Source: Oscillospiraceae bacterium (GTDB taxonomy: Bacteria > Bacillota_A > Clostridia > Oscillospirales > Oscillospiraceae). From it: a stretch of 7,577 nucleotides of DNA. Under the pieces are notes generated by a model. That model saw only the letters and a program-made list of their open reading frames with translations. It was not told the origin of the DNA and searched no databases. The stretch covers positions 1-7,577 of the forward strand of contig JAEDOJ010000073.1 of NCBI GenBank assembly GCA_016302015.1, given 5' to 3'. The translations under genes and the position numbers were made by a program. Shown here in pieces: positions 1 to 7,020 of the stretch (its first letter is position 1; the number at the start of each line of letters is the position of its first letter).

Positions 1-58
1 CGACATAAATCATTCCTTTTTTATCTCTACCCCAACTATTGACATAGAACCTAAACTT

Positions 59-91
59 ACAGGAGCAACCAATGGTTGCTCCTGTTTTTTT
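59..91 (+). terminator. Rho-independent terminator of an upstream + strand transcript
   Basis: A perfect 12-bp stem (arms 59-70 and 74-85) closes on a 3-nt AAT loop and runs into seven consecutive T (85-91). The T run lies only on the + strand side, so it ends a transcript entering from the left edge. The gene it serves is outside the window. One frame has a stop at 40-42 that could be the end of that gene, but 13 codons are too few to identify anything. Confidence 0.9.
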
Positions 92-126
92 ATGTAACGA
101 CAACCTTCGTGCATACAAAGATCCAC

Positions 127-148
127 GGCTCCCTCTGATGAGGGAGGC
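127..148. repeat. CTCCCTC palindrome, probable dispersed intergenic repeat
   Basis: A 7-bp perfect stem (129-135 with 140-146) is closed by a TGAT loop in otherwise non-coding DNA. A second GGCTCCCT word occurs at 203-210, and the related words AGGGAG/AGGGA occur in the palindromic right edge of the window (7531-7536, 7561-7565). Such CTCCCT/AGGGAG palindromes recur between genes in many Oscillospiraceae genomes; that is from memory, not a search. There is no T tract after the stem, so it is not an obvious terminator. Its borders are uncertain. Confidence 0.45.
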
Positions 149-231
149 AGGGGTGCGGTGCATAATTTCTAATCTTCCACCTCAGAGAAGCATGAAAAAG
201 GAGGCTCCCTTATATTTTTTGAAAAAAGGTC

Positions 232-260
232 TTGTTTGTCACATTGTTTTATTGTAGAAT
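232..260 (+). promoter_or_regulatory. Candidate sigma-A promoter of the CapA-family gene
   Basis: A -35-like TTGTTT (232-237) is separated by 17 nt from a -10-like TAGAAT (255-260, one mismatch to consensus). Transcription would begin near 267, giving a leader of about 24 nt before the GTG start at 291. The -35 matches only three of six positions, but the surrounding AT-rich stretch and correct spacing make it the best candidate between the upstream terminator and the gene. Confidence 0.5.
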
Positions 261-277
261 AGAGAAACCATAATCTT

Positions 278-282
278 GGAGG
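278..282 (+). promoter_or_regulatory. Ribosome binding site that fixes the GTG start at 291
   Basis: GGAGG lies 8 nt upstream of GTG 291. The longer alternative start, TTG at 276, would place this Shine-Dalgarno sequence inside the coding region and has no good site of its own. GTG is therefore preferred. Confidence 0.75.
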
Positions 283-290
283 ATAATTCT

Positions 291-1478
291 GTGACACGTT
301 TTTTTCGCAGAGGCCTGACCGCCCTGCTCACTCTGATATTTTTATTTTCTGCCGGATGCAGCTCCGAAACCATCGTTGACGAGGACGCCGTAAACGATCC
401 CGCCAATCTGGACATCGTCACCATTGCCGCCGTTGGAGACATCTTTATGTCTGATGAGGTCATCGAGCAGGCCAACCTGCACAACGGCTCCTACGATTTT
501 TTGCCCACGATGAACGGCGTATTCGCCGCAGTATCCAACGCCGATCTGACCTTCGGCAATTTTGAGGGCAACTTCAATGGCAGTCCCTATGGCCCCCATC
601 ACGGCAGTTATCCCGACGAGCTTTGCTCCACGCTGAAAAATGCCGGGTTCGATATCCTGCAAACCGCCAATTCCTTCAGCCTCACTGCCGGTATGACCGG
701 TTTGAAGCAGACAAAGTCCCTGATTGACGGCATGGGCATGGTTTCTCTGGGCACCTACGCCGACTCTGCGGATAAGGCGGATTCTCAGGTGCGGGTTTTT
801 GATGTAAACGGCATTCGGGTTGCCTTCATCGCCTTTACCAAAAGCATCAACGGCATGACCATTCCCGAAGGAACCGACAGCTGCGTGGATCTGCTTTACA
901 CGGACTATGACGGTGACTTCAACCACGTTGACACAGAGGGCATTTTGGCGGTTTTAGACACTGCCAAGGCGAAAAATCCCGATGTGATCATCGCCGGCCT
1001 CCATTGGGGCAGCGAAAACGTGACCACCGTCACCACCACCCAGTCCGAAATCTCGGATCTTTTGTTCCAAAACGGGGTAGACGCCATTCTGGGAACTCAT
1101 TCCCATGTGGTCAGCTCCGTGGAAAAGCGGCAGATTATTCTGGAGGACGGCAGCCGCAAAAACGTGGTGCTGGCATACAGTCTGGGGGATTTTTGCGAGG
1201 TCGGCCCCGGAGACTGCAACGTCACTCCCATTTTGAAGATGGATTTTGCCAAAAACCGCATTACCGGCAAGGTATCCCTGAACAAGCTGTACTTTACTAC
1301 GGTTGCATCTGTGGATCTGGGCGAGGAAGCTCCTCTGCGCTACTCCATCTTTGATGCGGACAACGCCATTGAGCTTTACGAAAGCAATTATTATGACCGA
1401 ATTTCCTCTTCCCTCTACGACAAACTCATAGAACAGCGGCAAGCTCTGGCGGACAAAATGGGAATCCAGATCGGTTAA
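291..1478 (+). CDS. CapA family lipoprotein (PGA_cap metallophosphatase-like fold), divergent active site
   Basis: This is a 395-residue protein starting at GTG. A lipoprotein signal peptide is visible: FFRR, then a hydrophobic stretch (residues 8-21), then lipobox SAGC with the acylated Cys23, so it should be anchored on the outer face of the membrane. The rest matches the CapA/PGA_cap family, whose best-known member acts in poly-gamma-glutamate capsule synthesis and whose fold resembles calcineurin-type phosphoesterases. Visible family motifs are VGDIFMSD (48-55), GNFEG (89-93), GLHWG (236-240), GTHSHV (268-273) and YSLGDF (296-301). The usual ANNHxxDxG motif reads ANSFSLTAG (126-134), losing the second Asn, the His and the Asp, and the usual GNF near the end is GDF. 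Catalysis may be altered or lost, and the substrate is unknown. No capB, capC or other capsule genes adjoin it, so a role in polyglutamate synthesis is not supported by context. It is transcribed alone and faces the operon to its right. Confidence 0.9.
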   Translation: MTRFFRRGLTALLTLIFLFSAGCSSETIVDEDAVNDPANLDIVTIAAVGDIFMSDEVIEQANLHNGSYDFLPTMNGVFAAVSNADLTFGNFEGNFNGSPYGPHHGSYPDELCSTLKNAGFDILQTANSFSLTAGMTGLKQTKSLIDGMGMVSLGTYADSADKADSQVRVFDVNGIRVAFIAFTKSINGMTIPEGTDSCVDLLYTDYDGDFNHVDTEGILAVLDTAKAKNPDVIIAGLHWGSENVTTVTTTQSEISDLLFQNGVDAILGTHSHVVSSVEKRQIILEDGSRKNVVLAYSLGDFCEVGPGDCNVTPILKMDFAKNRITGKVSLNKLYFTTVASVDLGEEAPLRYSIFDADNAIELYESNYYDRISSSLYDKLIEQRQALADKMGIQIG

Positions 1479-1480
1479 AC

Positions 1481-1518
1481 AAAAACACCGTTCTCTCAGT
1501 TGGGAGAACGGTGTTTTT
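1481..1518. terminator. Bidirectional terminator between convergent genes
   Basis: A long stem pairs 1481-1497 with 1502-1518, including one G-T wobble, and closes on a 4-nt AGTT loop. The GC-rich core is CACCGTTCTC (1486-1495) with GAGAACGGTG (1504-1513). It is flanked by an A run on the left and a T run on the right (1514-1520), so both strands yield a hairpin followed by U residues. It starts 2 nt after the CapA stop codon and directly abuts the deacetylase stop codon (1519-1521), so it can end both converging transcripts. Confidence 0.93.
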
Positions 1519-3090
1519 TTAGTTGACCGGTCGGGAAGAATCCAGCACTACGGACACGTCAAAGAGATCGGAAAGCTGTTCCGGCTCGAAAAGCATGGTA
1601 TAGCCATCCACATATCTGCGTCCCTGACGGACATAATTTCTGGTCAGTTGCGCAAAGTTTTCACCGGATGAAATATTCAGGAAATAACGATAGCCTGCGT
1701 CATAAAGCAGATCATAGGCATCACTGCTGTAGACATCCTCATTGTCCTCGATGTCGCCGCCGTAGGGGAAGACGAAAATGTCGGAATCTCCCACGATGGG
1801 CTGAACCTGATTTTCCCACTTCTTCACATCGGAGGCAAGCTCCTCATCGGTCAGCTCGGAATAGACCGTATGCGCAAAGCTGTGGGAGGCGAGCTCCCAG
1901 CCGTGCTCTCTGAGGCATCTTGCCACATCCTGCGCGGCACGAACCTCTTCTTTATACGCTCCCTCTCCGAGAATCAGCCGCCATTCCGGGTGGGTGCGGT
2001 AGCCAAAAACCCCCTCAAAGCCGGTAACGGACAGGACGGCTCTCGCTCCCTTATAGGAAAAGTCCGGATGCTCCTGAATGAAGGCTTCCAAAACCGGAAC
2101 CAGATCGTATTCCCCTGTCACCAGTTCCCCGGAGGCAGTATAGTATTCACAGGTGGGCGAACCGTCAGCGTCGATGACGATCCGGCTCGCAAAGCCGTTG
2201 CCGGCGTCGGCAAGCCTGTCTCCGTCCGTGTCCACCATGTATTCGTAATAGTTTACATCATCCTGAGAGAGGATGATGGGGGTTTTCCCCTCCGGCAGGT
2301 TGATGTTTCCGGGCAGATAGGTCTGCTTGCCGTCTTCATCCATGCCGTACCGGGCGAACTGGTGCAGATTCACCAGCACATAGCCGTTATTGTAAAGCTG
2401 GGTGAGGATGCCGCGGAATTCATCCACTGTGACCATATTCTGATTGAAGCCCACGCCGTCCACGCTGTTGAAGGCACGTTCCGGGTCGGCCACCAGGGTA
2501 TGAAACGCCAAATGAGGAACCTGTGCGGGATCATCCCACGCTACCGCCGAATCCTTCAGCGCCAGGTACCGGTCTCTGGCCGCAGCCAGCGACGCATTGG
2601 ACTCCCAGTCAGCCCCGTAAGTACGCAGAACGTCCACCGCACCGTTATAATCGTATCCCGCCGCCACACGATCCGCTTTCTGGATCAGCAGCTCTTCGGC
2701 AGTGGGGGTATAGCTGCTTTCCCCCGATGCTTCCTCCGTGTAGTGCGGCCTCGTCTCCACAGGAATCTCCTGCTCCGAGGAGGTCAAGGCCGACACGATC
2801 AGGCTGATCAAAAGGACGATAATCAGCAAAATCGCCAGCCCGATCCCACCCAGAATCAGCCAGCCCCGGAGATTGGCTCCGGAACGCTTCCCTCTGGCGG
2901 GACTTCTCCGCCGTTTCTTTCCGGAGGGTCGTCTTTGCCGGTTCGTCCCCGGGCTGGTACTGCGCCGGTACACCGGCTCCTGTTTCTCCCGGACAGGGTC
3001 GTTCTTCCCCAGCAGAGCCTTTTCTACGTCCCATTCCGCATCAAAATCATAGGCATATGGACGGTCACGGTATTGTTTTTGTTCACTCAT
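1519..3090 (-). CDS. Membrane-anchored polysaccharide deacetylase (NodB domain)
   Basis: This is a 523-residue protein with a long basic cytoplasmic N-terminus (residues 41-70, rich in Arg/Lys), one transmembrane helix (about 77-102) and an extracellular remainder, so type II topology. A short helical linker (about 130-185) precedes the catalytic part. NodB-type deacetylases remove acetyl groups from GlcNAc-containing polymers such as peptidoglycan, using a metal held by Asp and two His. Here the usual TFDDG motif reads SQDDVNYY (Asp277-Asp278), the metal-site HxxxH is His403/His407 in SHSFAH, and a FPYG motif follows at 441-444. The gap between DD and HxxxH is about 125 residues, much longer than I expect for NodB. 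It includes Asp-rich DTDGD (287-291) and DADG (307-310), which look like calcium-loop sequences. ATG 3090 has a strong GGAGGT site 6 nt upstream. The gene is last in the operon, 23 nt after mreB, suggesting a job in cell-wall modification. The substrate is not determinable from sequence. Confidence 0.88.
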   Translation of the reverse strand: MSEQKQYRDRPYAYDFDAEWDVEKALLGKNDPVREKQEPVYRRSTSPGTNRQRRPSGKKRRRSPARGKRSGANLRGWLILGGIGLAILLIIVLLISLIVSALTSSEQEIPVETRPHYTEEASGESSYTPTAEELLIQKADRVAAGYDYNGAVDVLRTYGADWESNASLAAARDRYLALKDSAVAWDDPAQVPHLAFHTLVADPERAFNSVDGVGFNQNMVTVDEFRGILTQLYNNGYVLVNLHQFARYGMDEDGKQTYLPGNINLPEGKTPIILSQDDVNYYEYMVDTDGDRLADAGNGFASRIVIDADGSPTCEYYTASGELVTGEYDLVPVLEAFIQEHPDFSYKGARAVLSVTGFEGVFGYRTHPEWRLILGEGAYKEEVRAAQDVARCLREHGWELASHSFAHTVYSELTDEELASDVKKWENQVQPIVGDSDIFVFPYGGDIEDNEDVYSSDAYDLLYDAGYRYFLNISSGENFAQLTRNYVRQGRRYVDGYTMLFEPEQLSDLFDVSVVLDSSRPVN

Positions 3091-3096
3091 GCAATG

Positions 3097-3102
3097 ACCT
3101 CC
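3097..3102 (-). promoter_or_regulatory. Strong ribosome binding site of the deacetylase gene
   Basis: On the - strand GGAGGT precedes the ATG at 3090 with 6 nt of spacing. It lies within the short gap after the mreB stop codon, leaving no room for a separate promoter, which supports co-transcription. Confidence 0.8.
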
Positions 3103-3113
3103 AGGTCAAAGAA

Positions 3114-4145
3114 TTACTCCCTCAATAATCTGCGGCGGGCAATATTGATGGTGCCTTCCTGCATATGGTTCATCCAGGCAATGCTCTTGCCGCAGCCGTA
3201 GGCTACGCAGGAATCCGCGTCATCTGCCAGCATACAGTGGATTTCCGTCCGTTCTTCAATGAGACGATCCATGCCGTAGAGCTGGCTGGCTCCGCCGGTG
3301 AGGACGATGCCGTTTTTGGAAATATCCGCCACCAGCTCAGGCGTCGTCATTTCCAGCACGTCCAGCACCTTGTCCGCAATCTGGCGGGCAGGACGCTTCA
3401 GGGCTTCCATCACATCCTCAGAGCTGATCTGAACCTCCCGGGCAAGACCGGTCTTCAAATCCCGGCCCTTGACGGTCATGGTCAGGGCTTCCGGTCTGGG
3501 CATGATGCAGCCCACGGTGAGCTTGATGTCCTCAGCGGTATTTCCGCCGATGATGACACCGAAATGACGGCGGACATATTTCATAATGGCTTCGTCAAAG
3601 GTGATTCCGGCGACCTTGATGGAATCGGAATAGTTGACGCCGTTCATGGTCAGAACACCGATGTCCGTGGTTCCGCCGCCGATGTCTACCACCATCCGGC
3701 CCTCCGGGGCGGAAATATCCATCTGCGCTCCCAGACCGGCGGCCAGAGGCTCCTCAATGAGGCAGACCCGGCGGGCGCCGGCCTCCATCACCGCCTGAAT
3801 CACCGCCCGTTCTTCCACCTCTGTAATGCAGCTGGGGACGCTGACAATCATTCGGGGCTTGATTACCGCATGCTTGACCACACGGGTGACCATCTCCGTC
3901 AGCATTTTCGCCGTCAGCTCATAGTCGGAAATCACGCCGTCCTGCAGGGGATGGATGGCAACCACGTTACCGGGGGTTCTGCCCAGCATGTTCCGGGCGG
4001 CGGCGCCAACCTGCAGGACTTTGCCCGTATTTTTATCCAGCGCAATCACCGCCGGTTCCCGAAGGACAATGCCCTTCCCTGCCGCATAGATCAGCACATT
4101 GGAAGTGCCAAGGTCAATTCCTAAATCTCTTGAAAACAAAAACAT
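3114..4145 (-). CDS. mreB: Rod shape-determining protein, MreB/Mbl actin family
   Basis: This 343-residue protein has the full length usual for bacterial actin MreB, which forms membrane-bound filaments that direct lateral cell-wall synthesis. Visible actin-fold motifs are phosphate-1 DLGTSN (11-16), EEPLAAGLGA (131-140), phosphate-2 VDIGGGTTDI (153-162), and adenosine-site LTGGAS (282-287). The N-terminus MFLFSRD could form the short membrane-binding segment seen in this family. Some positions differ from what I regard as typical: AGITFDEAI (179-187) where AGDxxDEAI is usual, and a Cys-rich C-terminal stretch CVAYGCGKS (313-321). The start ATG has an AGGTG site 5 nt upstream that overlaps the stop codon of the ComF gene. 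No mreC or mreD follows; a polysaccharide deacetylase does. A stand-alone gene of this kind could equally be called mbl, and the sequence alone does not decide between the paralogues. Confidence 0.93.
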   Translation of the reverse strand: MFLFSRDLGIDLGTSNVLIYAAGKGIVLREPAVIALDKNTGKVLQVGAAARNMLGRTPGNVVAIHPLQDGVISDYELTAKMLTEMVTRVVKHAVIKPRMIVSVPSCITEVEERAVIQAVMEAGARRVCLIEEPLAAGLGAQMDISAPEGRMVVDIGGGTTDIGVLTMNGVNYSDSIKVAGITFDEAIMKYVRRHFGVIIGGNTAEDIKLTVGCIMPRPEALTMTVKGRDLKTGLAREVQISSEDVMEALKRPARQIADKVLDVLEMTTPELVADISKNGIVLTGGASQLYGMDRLIEERTEIHCMLADDADSCVAYGCGKSIAWMNHMQEGTINIARRRLLRE

Positions 4146-4150
4146 ACTGT

Positions 4151-4155
4151 CACCT
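4151..4155 (-). promoter_or_regulatory. mreB ribosome binding site overlapping the comF stop codon
   Basis: AGGTG on the - strand is 5 nt from the mreB ATG. Its first bases are part of the TAG stop codon (4154-4156) of the ComF-family gene. Ribosomes ending translation there would sit on the mreB start region, which favours translational coupling. Confidence 0.7.
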
Positions 4156-4819
4156 ACTGTTTTTCCGTCTTGTCATGATCCACCACAGCCACCACGGCGC
4201 ATTCGATCCCGCCCGCACCGCTGAGCCGCAGCTTCCCGGCGCACTCCGTCAGAGTCGCGCCGGAGGTTAATATATCGTCGATCAGGAGGATGCGTTTTCC
4301 CGAAAAATTCTCCGGGTGCACCGTCTGAAAGGCGTTTTTCACATTTGCTTCCCGCTCGGACGCCGTGGAAAGAGTGGTCTGAGAGGGGGTGTGCCGAACC
4401 TTCATCAGCGTTCGGACACAGGGCAGGCGCAATTCCGCCGCCACGCTTTCGGCAACGATTCGGGACTGGTCGTAGCCCCGTTTTCTCAGGCGCTGCCTGC
4501 TGACAGGCACCCAGGTGAGCAGATCGAAGGACACATTCGCCCGCAGGAGCACCATGGCCAGCATCCGGCCGTAAGCTTTCCCGTAATACGCTCTGCCACC
4601 GAACTTGAACCGATGGATGGAGTCCCGCACCTGCTGGGTATAGCGGTAGAGACACCAGCAGCGGTCATAATACTTGCCCCGCTTCACATGACCCTCAAAT
4701 CTGGGCTCATTGATCCGGCACTTCCTGCACAGATCCGTTTCTTCCTCCCTGAGAATTTTCCCGCAGAGAATACACTTCGGCGGAAAAAGCAGGTTCAGAA
4801 TCCGCTGTCCCAGCTTCAC
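4154..4819 (-). CDS. comF: ComF family protein (phosphoribosyltransferase-like, zinc-finger N-terminus)
   Basis: This is a 221-residue protein of the ComF family. In competent bacteria ComF is needed for DNA uptake or later processing of the internalised strand, and homologues are widespread in non-competent species with unknown roles. The N-terminus carries a four-cysteine zinc-binding pattern (Cys16, Cys19, Cys31, Cys34). The C-terminal half is a type I phosphoribosyltransferase fold with the PRPP-binding signature ILLIDDILTSGATL (177-190) and the family's RKRGYDQS segment (112-119). I chose GTG at 4819: it has an AAGGTG site 6 nt upstream and makes a classic 4-nt GTGA overlap with the recD2 stop. 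A GTG three codons earlier (4828) is possible but lacks a good site. The gene sits between recD2 and mreB with 8 nt to the latter. ComFA and other competence genes are not in the window, so a competence role is not shown. Confidence 0.9.
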   Translation of the reverse strand: MKLGQRILNLLFPPKCILCGKILREEETDLCRKCRINEPRFEGHVKRGKYYDRCWCLYRYTQQVRDSIHRFKFGGRAYYGKAYGRMLAMVLLRANVSFDLLTWVPVSRQRLRKRGYDQSRIVAESVAAELRLPCVRTLMKVRHTPSQTTLSTASEREANVKNAFQTVHPENFSGKRILLIDDILTSGATLTECAGKLRLSGAGGIECAVVAVVDHDKTEKQ

Positions 4820-7020
4820 GAGGCGCACCTTGCCACAATCCGGTGCCGCAGGCCGCTGTAGCGTTTGTTTCTCCGGTTATTGGCGGTCATCTGCGCTACC
4901 ACCTCTTCGTTCCCCACAAGGATCAGCAGGCTTCTGGCTCTGGTGATGGCGGTGTAGAGGACGCTGCGGGTCAGGAGCATGGGCGCTCCGGCAAAGGGCA
5001 CGAAGATCACTGCCCGGTATTCACTGCCCTGACTTTTATGGGCGGTGATGGCATAGGCCAGCTCCAACTCGGAAAGCATATCCGAATCGTAGACGGCAAT
5101 CCGATCGTCAAAGCAGATGCGGACGGCGTCCTCCTGAGGATTGATCTCCAAAATGGTTCCGATGTCTCCGTTAAAAATCCCGATTCCAGCACCGCCGGAA
5201 ACGCCTTTCCACATTATATCATAATTATTTCGGATTTGCATTACCCGATCCCCCTCCCGGAAGCAATTTTCTCCGAAAAATTTCTCTTTTTTCCGAGGAT
5301 CGGGGGGATTCAGCGCCGCCTGCAGCGCCTGATTCAGATGAACCGTCCCTGTTTCTCCCTTGCGGGTGGGGCTGATCACCTGAATTTCGTTGGACGGAAT
5401 GCCCATATTCCGGGGCAGGCGGTCTGAGCAAAGCTCCGCCACCGTCTGCACCACAGCCTCGGCGCTGCGCCGCTTCATAAAGAAAAAGTCTCGATCCTTC
5501 GCCGTCAGAACGGGAAGCGCCCCGGAATTGACCGCATGGGCGTTCATGACAATCAGGCTGTCCTGCGCCTGACGGAAGATTTCTGTCAGGCTGATGGTGG
5601 GAATCGCCTGACTGCGGATCAGGTCGGCAAACAGATTGCCCGCTCCCACGGAGGGGAGCTGATCCGGGTCTCCCACCAGAATCAGGGAAGCCCGTTCCGG
5701 CAGAGCCAGCAGCAGGCTGTGCATGAGCAGCACGTCCACCATGGACACCTCGTCCACAATCAAAGCATCACAATCCAGCGGCTCATCCTCCCCACGAAGG
5801 AAGAACATTTCTCCCGTTTCCGGAGAAATCTGCGCCTCCAGCAGCCGATGGATGGTGGAGGCCGGATTGCCGGAAAGCTCTGACAGCCGCTTGGCCGCCC
5901 GGCCTGTGGGCGCCGCTAAGAGCGTCTTTCGCTCCAGCCGGTCGTACATGGACAAAATGCCCTTTAACGTTGTCGTCTTTCCCGTGCCGGGGCCGCCGGT
6001 GAGAATCAGAATCTTTCGCTGGGCTGCCCAGCGTATGGCTTCCCGCTGCAGGCCGGCGTAGGTGATGTCATTTTCCCGTTCAATGGAAGCAATGGCCTCC
6101 TCCCCATGGTGCAGAGGCGTCTCGGGAGCGGCCGCAAGCCGCAGCACCCGGTCTGTGATGTAGTTCTCCGCCTCATAATATTCCGGCAGATAGATTGCCT
6201 TCAGTCCCGCAATCTCGTCCATCTCCAGCCGTCCAAGCTCAATCAGCCTGTCCAGCGCCTGCGTGACCGTCTCCTGCTCCAGCTCCAGCATCACCGCCGT
6301 GGCGGCGGTCAGCTTGTCCATGGGAAGGAAGGTATGTCCATTATTTAAGTTATACCGCAGTTCAAAGATCACCGCCGCCTCCACACGGCGGTCATCGTCG
6401 CCGTCAAAGCCCACGGCAAGCGCCATGGCGTCGGCGGCGGCAAAGGAAGCGCCGAACTGCGGCAGAGTGAGAAGATAGGGATTTTCCTGCGCCCGTTCCA
6501 GCGCTTCCTCTCCGTGAACCCGGTAAAACCTGACCGCAATCTCCGCGGGAATCCGGTGGGCGGACAGGAACTCAATGAGCCGCCTGACCCCCACCTGTCT
6601 GCGGAAGGAGGCCCCCATTTCCAGGGCGGCCTTCATGGAAATTCCGCTGATCTGGGCCAGCTTCTCAGGGGCGCTGTCCAGAATCCGCAGGGAGTCCTCT
6701 CCAAATTTCGCAACAATTTTCTCCGCCGTCTTTGGGCCGATGCCCCGGACGGCTCTGGAGGATAAGTAAGCCCGGATGTCATTGACGGTGCTGGGCAGGA
6801 GACGTTCCAGAAATTCTGCCTCAAACTGTCTGCCATAGGCGTTATGGGTGACCCACTTCCCCGTGACAATCAACTGCTCCCCAACCACAGGGACAGGAAT
6901 GGTGCCCACCACCGTGATCATGGCGCCCTCCTCGCTGTCCAGCTTGATCACAGCATAGCCGTTTTCCTGATTTTGAAACAATATCGCCGCTATGGTTCCG
7001 CTAATCAGTTCCTGCTCCAA
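4816..7020 (-). CDS. recD2: RecD2-type ATP-dependent DNA helicase (RecD-like)
   Basis: This is a 734-residue superfamily 1B 5'-3' helicase of the RecD2 type, found in bacteria where RecD is not tied to RecBC, and involved in DNA repair and replication-fork maintenance. Domains in order: an N-terminal OB-like domain (about 1-75), helix-hairpin-helix repeats (VRGIGPKTAEKI 91-102, ISGIS 124-128), then the helicase core. The core shows Walker A GGPGTGKTT (342-350), motif Ia APTGRAAKRLSE (370-381), DEVSM (423-427), motif III GDPDQLPSVGAG (450-461), IFRQ (481-484), AITAHKSQGSE (657-667) and YTAITRAR (689-696). All expected motifs are intact and the length is normal for the family. The start is TTG at 7020; no ATG or GTG occurs in frame after the upstream stop, and the family N-terminus begins here. 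Its GAGGAG site is unusually close (about 1 nt), so initiation may depend on translation of the overlapping upstream gene (20 nt overlap). The end overlaps comF by 4 nt. Confidence 0.95.
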   Translation of the reverse strand: MEQELISGTIAAILFQNQENGYAVIKLDSEEGAMITVVGTIPVPVVGEQLIVTGKWVTHNAYGRQFEAEFLERLLPSTVNDIRAYLSSRAVRGIGPKTAEKIVAKFGEDSLRILDSAPEKLAQISGISMKAALEMGASFRRQVGVRRLIEFLSAHRIPAEIAVRFYRVHGEEALERAQENPYLLTLPQFGASFAAADAMALAVGFDGDDDRRVEAAVIFELRYNLNNGHTFLPMDKLTAATAVMLELEQETVTQALDRLIELGRLEMDEIAGLKAIYLPEYYEAENYITDRVLRLAAAPETPLHHGEEAIASIERENDITYAGLQREAIRWAAQRKILILTGGPGTGKTTTLKGILSMYDRLERKTLLAAPTGRAAKRLSELSGNPASTIHRLLEAQISPETGEMFFLRGEDEPLDCDALIVDEVSMVDVLLMHSLLLALPERASLILVGDPDQLPSVGAGNLFADLIRSQAIPTISLTEIFRQAQDSLIVMNAHAVNSGALPVLTAKDRDFFFMKRRSAEAVVQTVAELCSDRLPRNMGIPSNEIQVISPTRKGETGTVHLNQALQAALNPPDPRKKEKFFGENCFREGDRVMQIRNNYDIMWKGVSGGAGIGIFNGDIGTILEINPQEDAVRICFDDRIAVYDSDMLSELELAYAITAHKSQGSEYRAVIFVPFAGAPMLLTRSVLYTAITRARSLLILVGNEEVVAQMTANNRRNKRYSGLRHRIVARCAS

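Noticed and set aside
39..44. A perfect TTGACA -35 box.
   Set aside because: No -10-like sequence occurs at 16-18 nt spacing, and any transcript would meet the terminator at once.
2..97. Open frame from the left edge ending at TAA 95-97, as a possible end of an upstream gene.
   Set aside because: It reads through the complete terminator hairpin, which real coding ends do not usually do, and the residues match nothing recognisable.
72..257. A 61-codon + strand open frame beginning at ATG 72.
   Set aside because: It starts inside the loop of a strong terminator, has no ribosome site and runs through repeat-like DNA and the CapA promoter.
1870..3201. A 443-codon + strand open frame.
   Set aside because: It lies antisense to the deacetylase and the end of mreB, has no recognisable domain or ribosome site, and is explained by the codon bias of the real genes.
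3165..4124. A 319-codon + strand open frame antisense to mreB.
   Set aside because: The opposite strand encodes a full-length MreB with every actin motif. The antisense product is rich in His/Arg/Gly and matches nothing I know.
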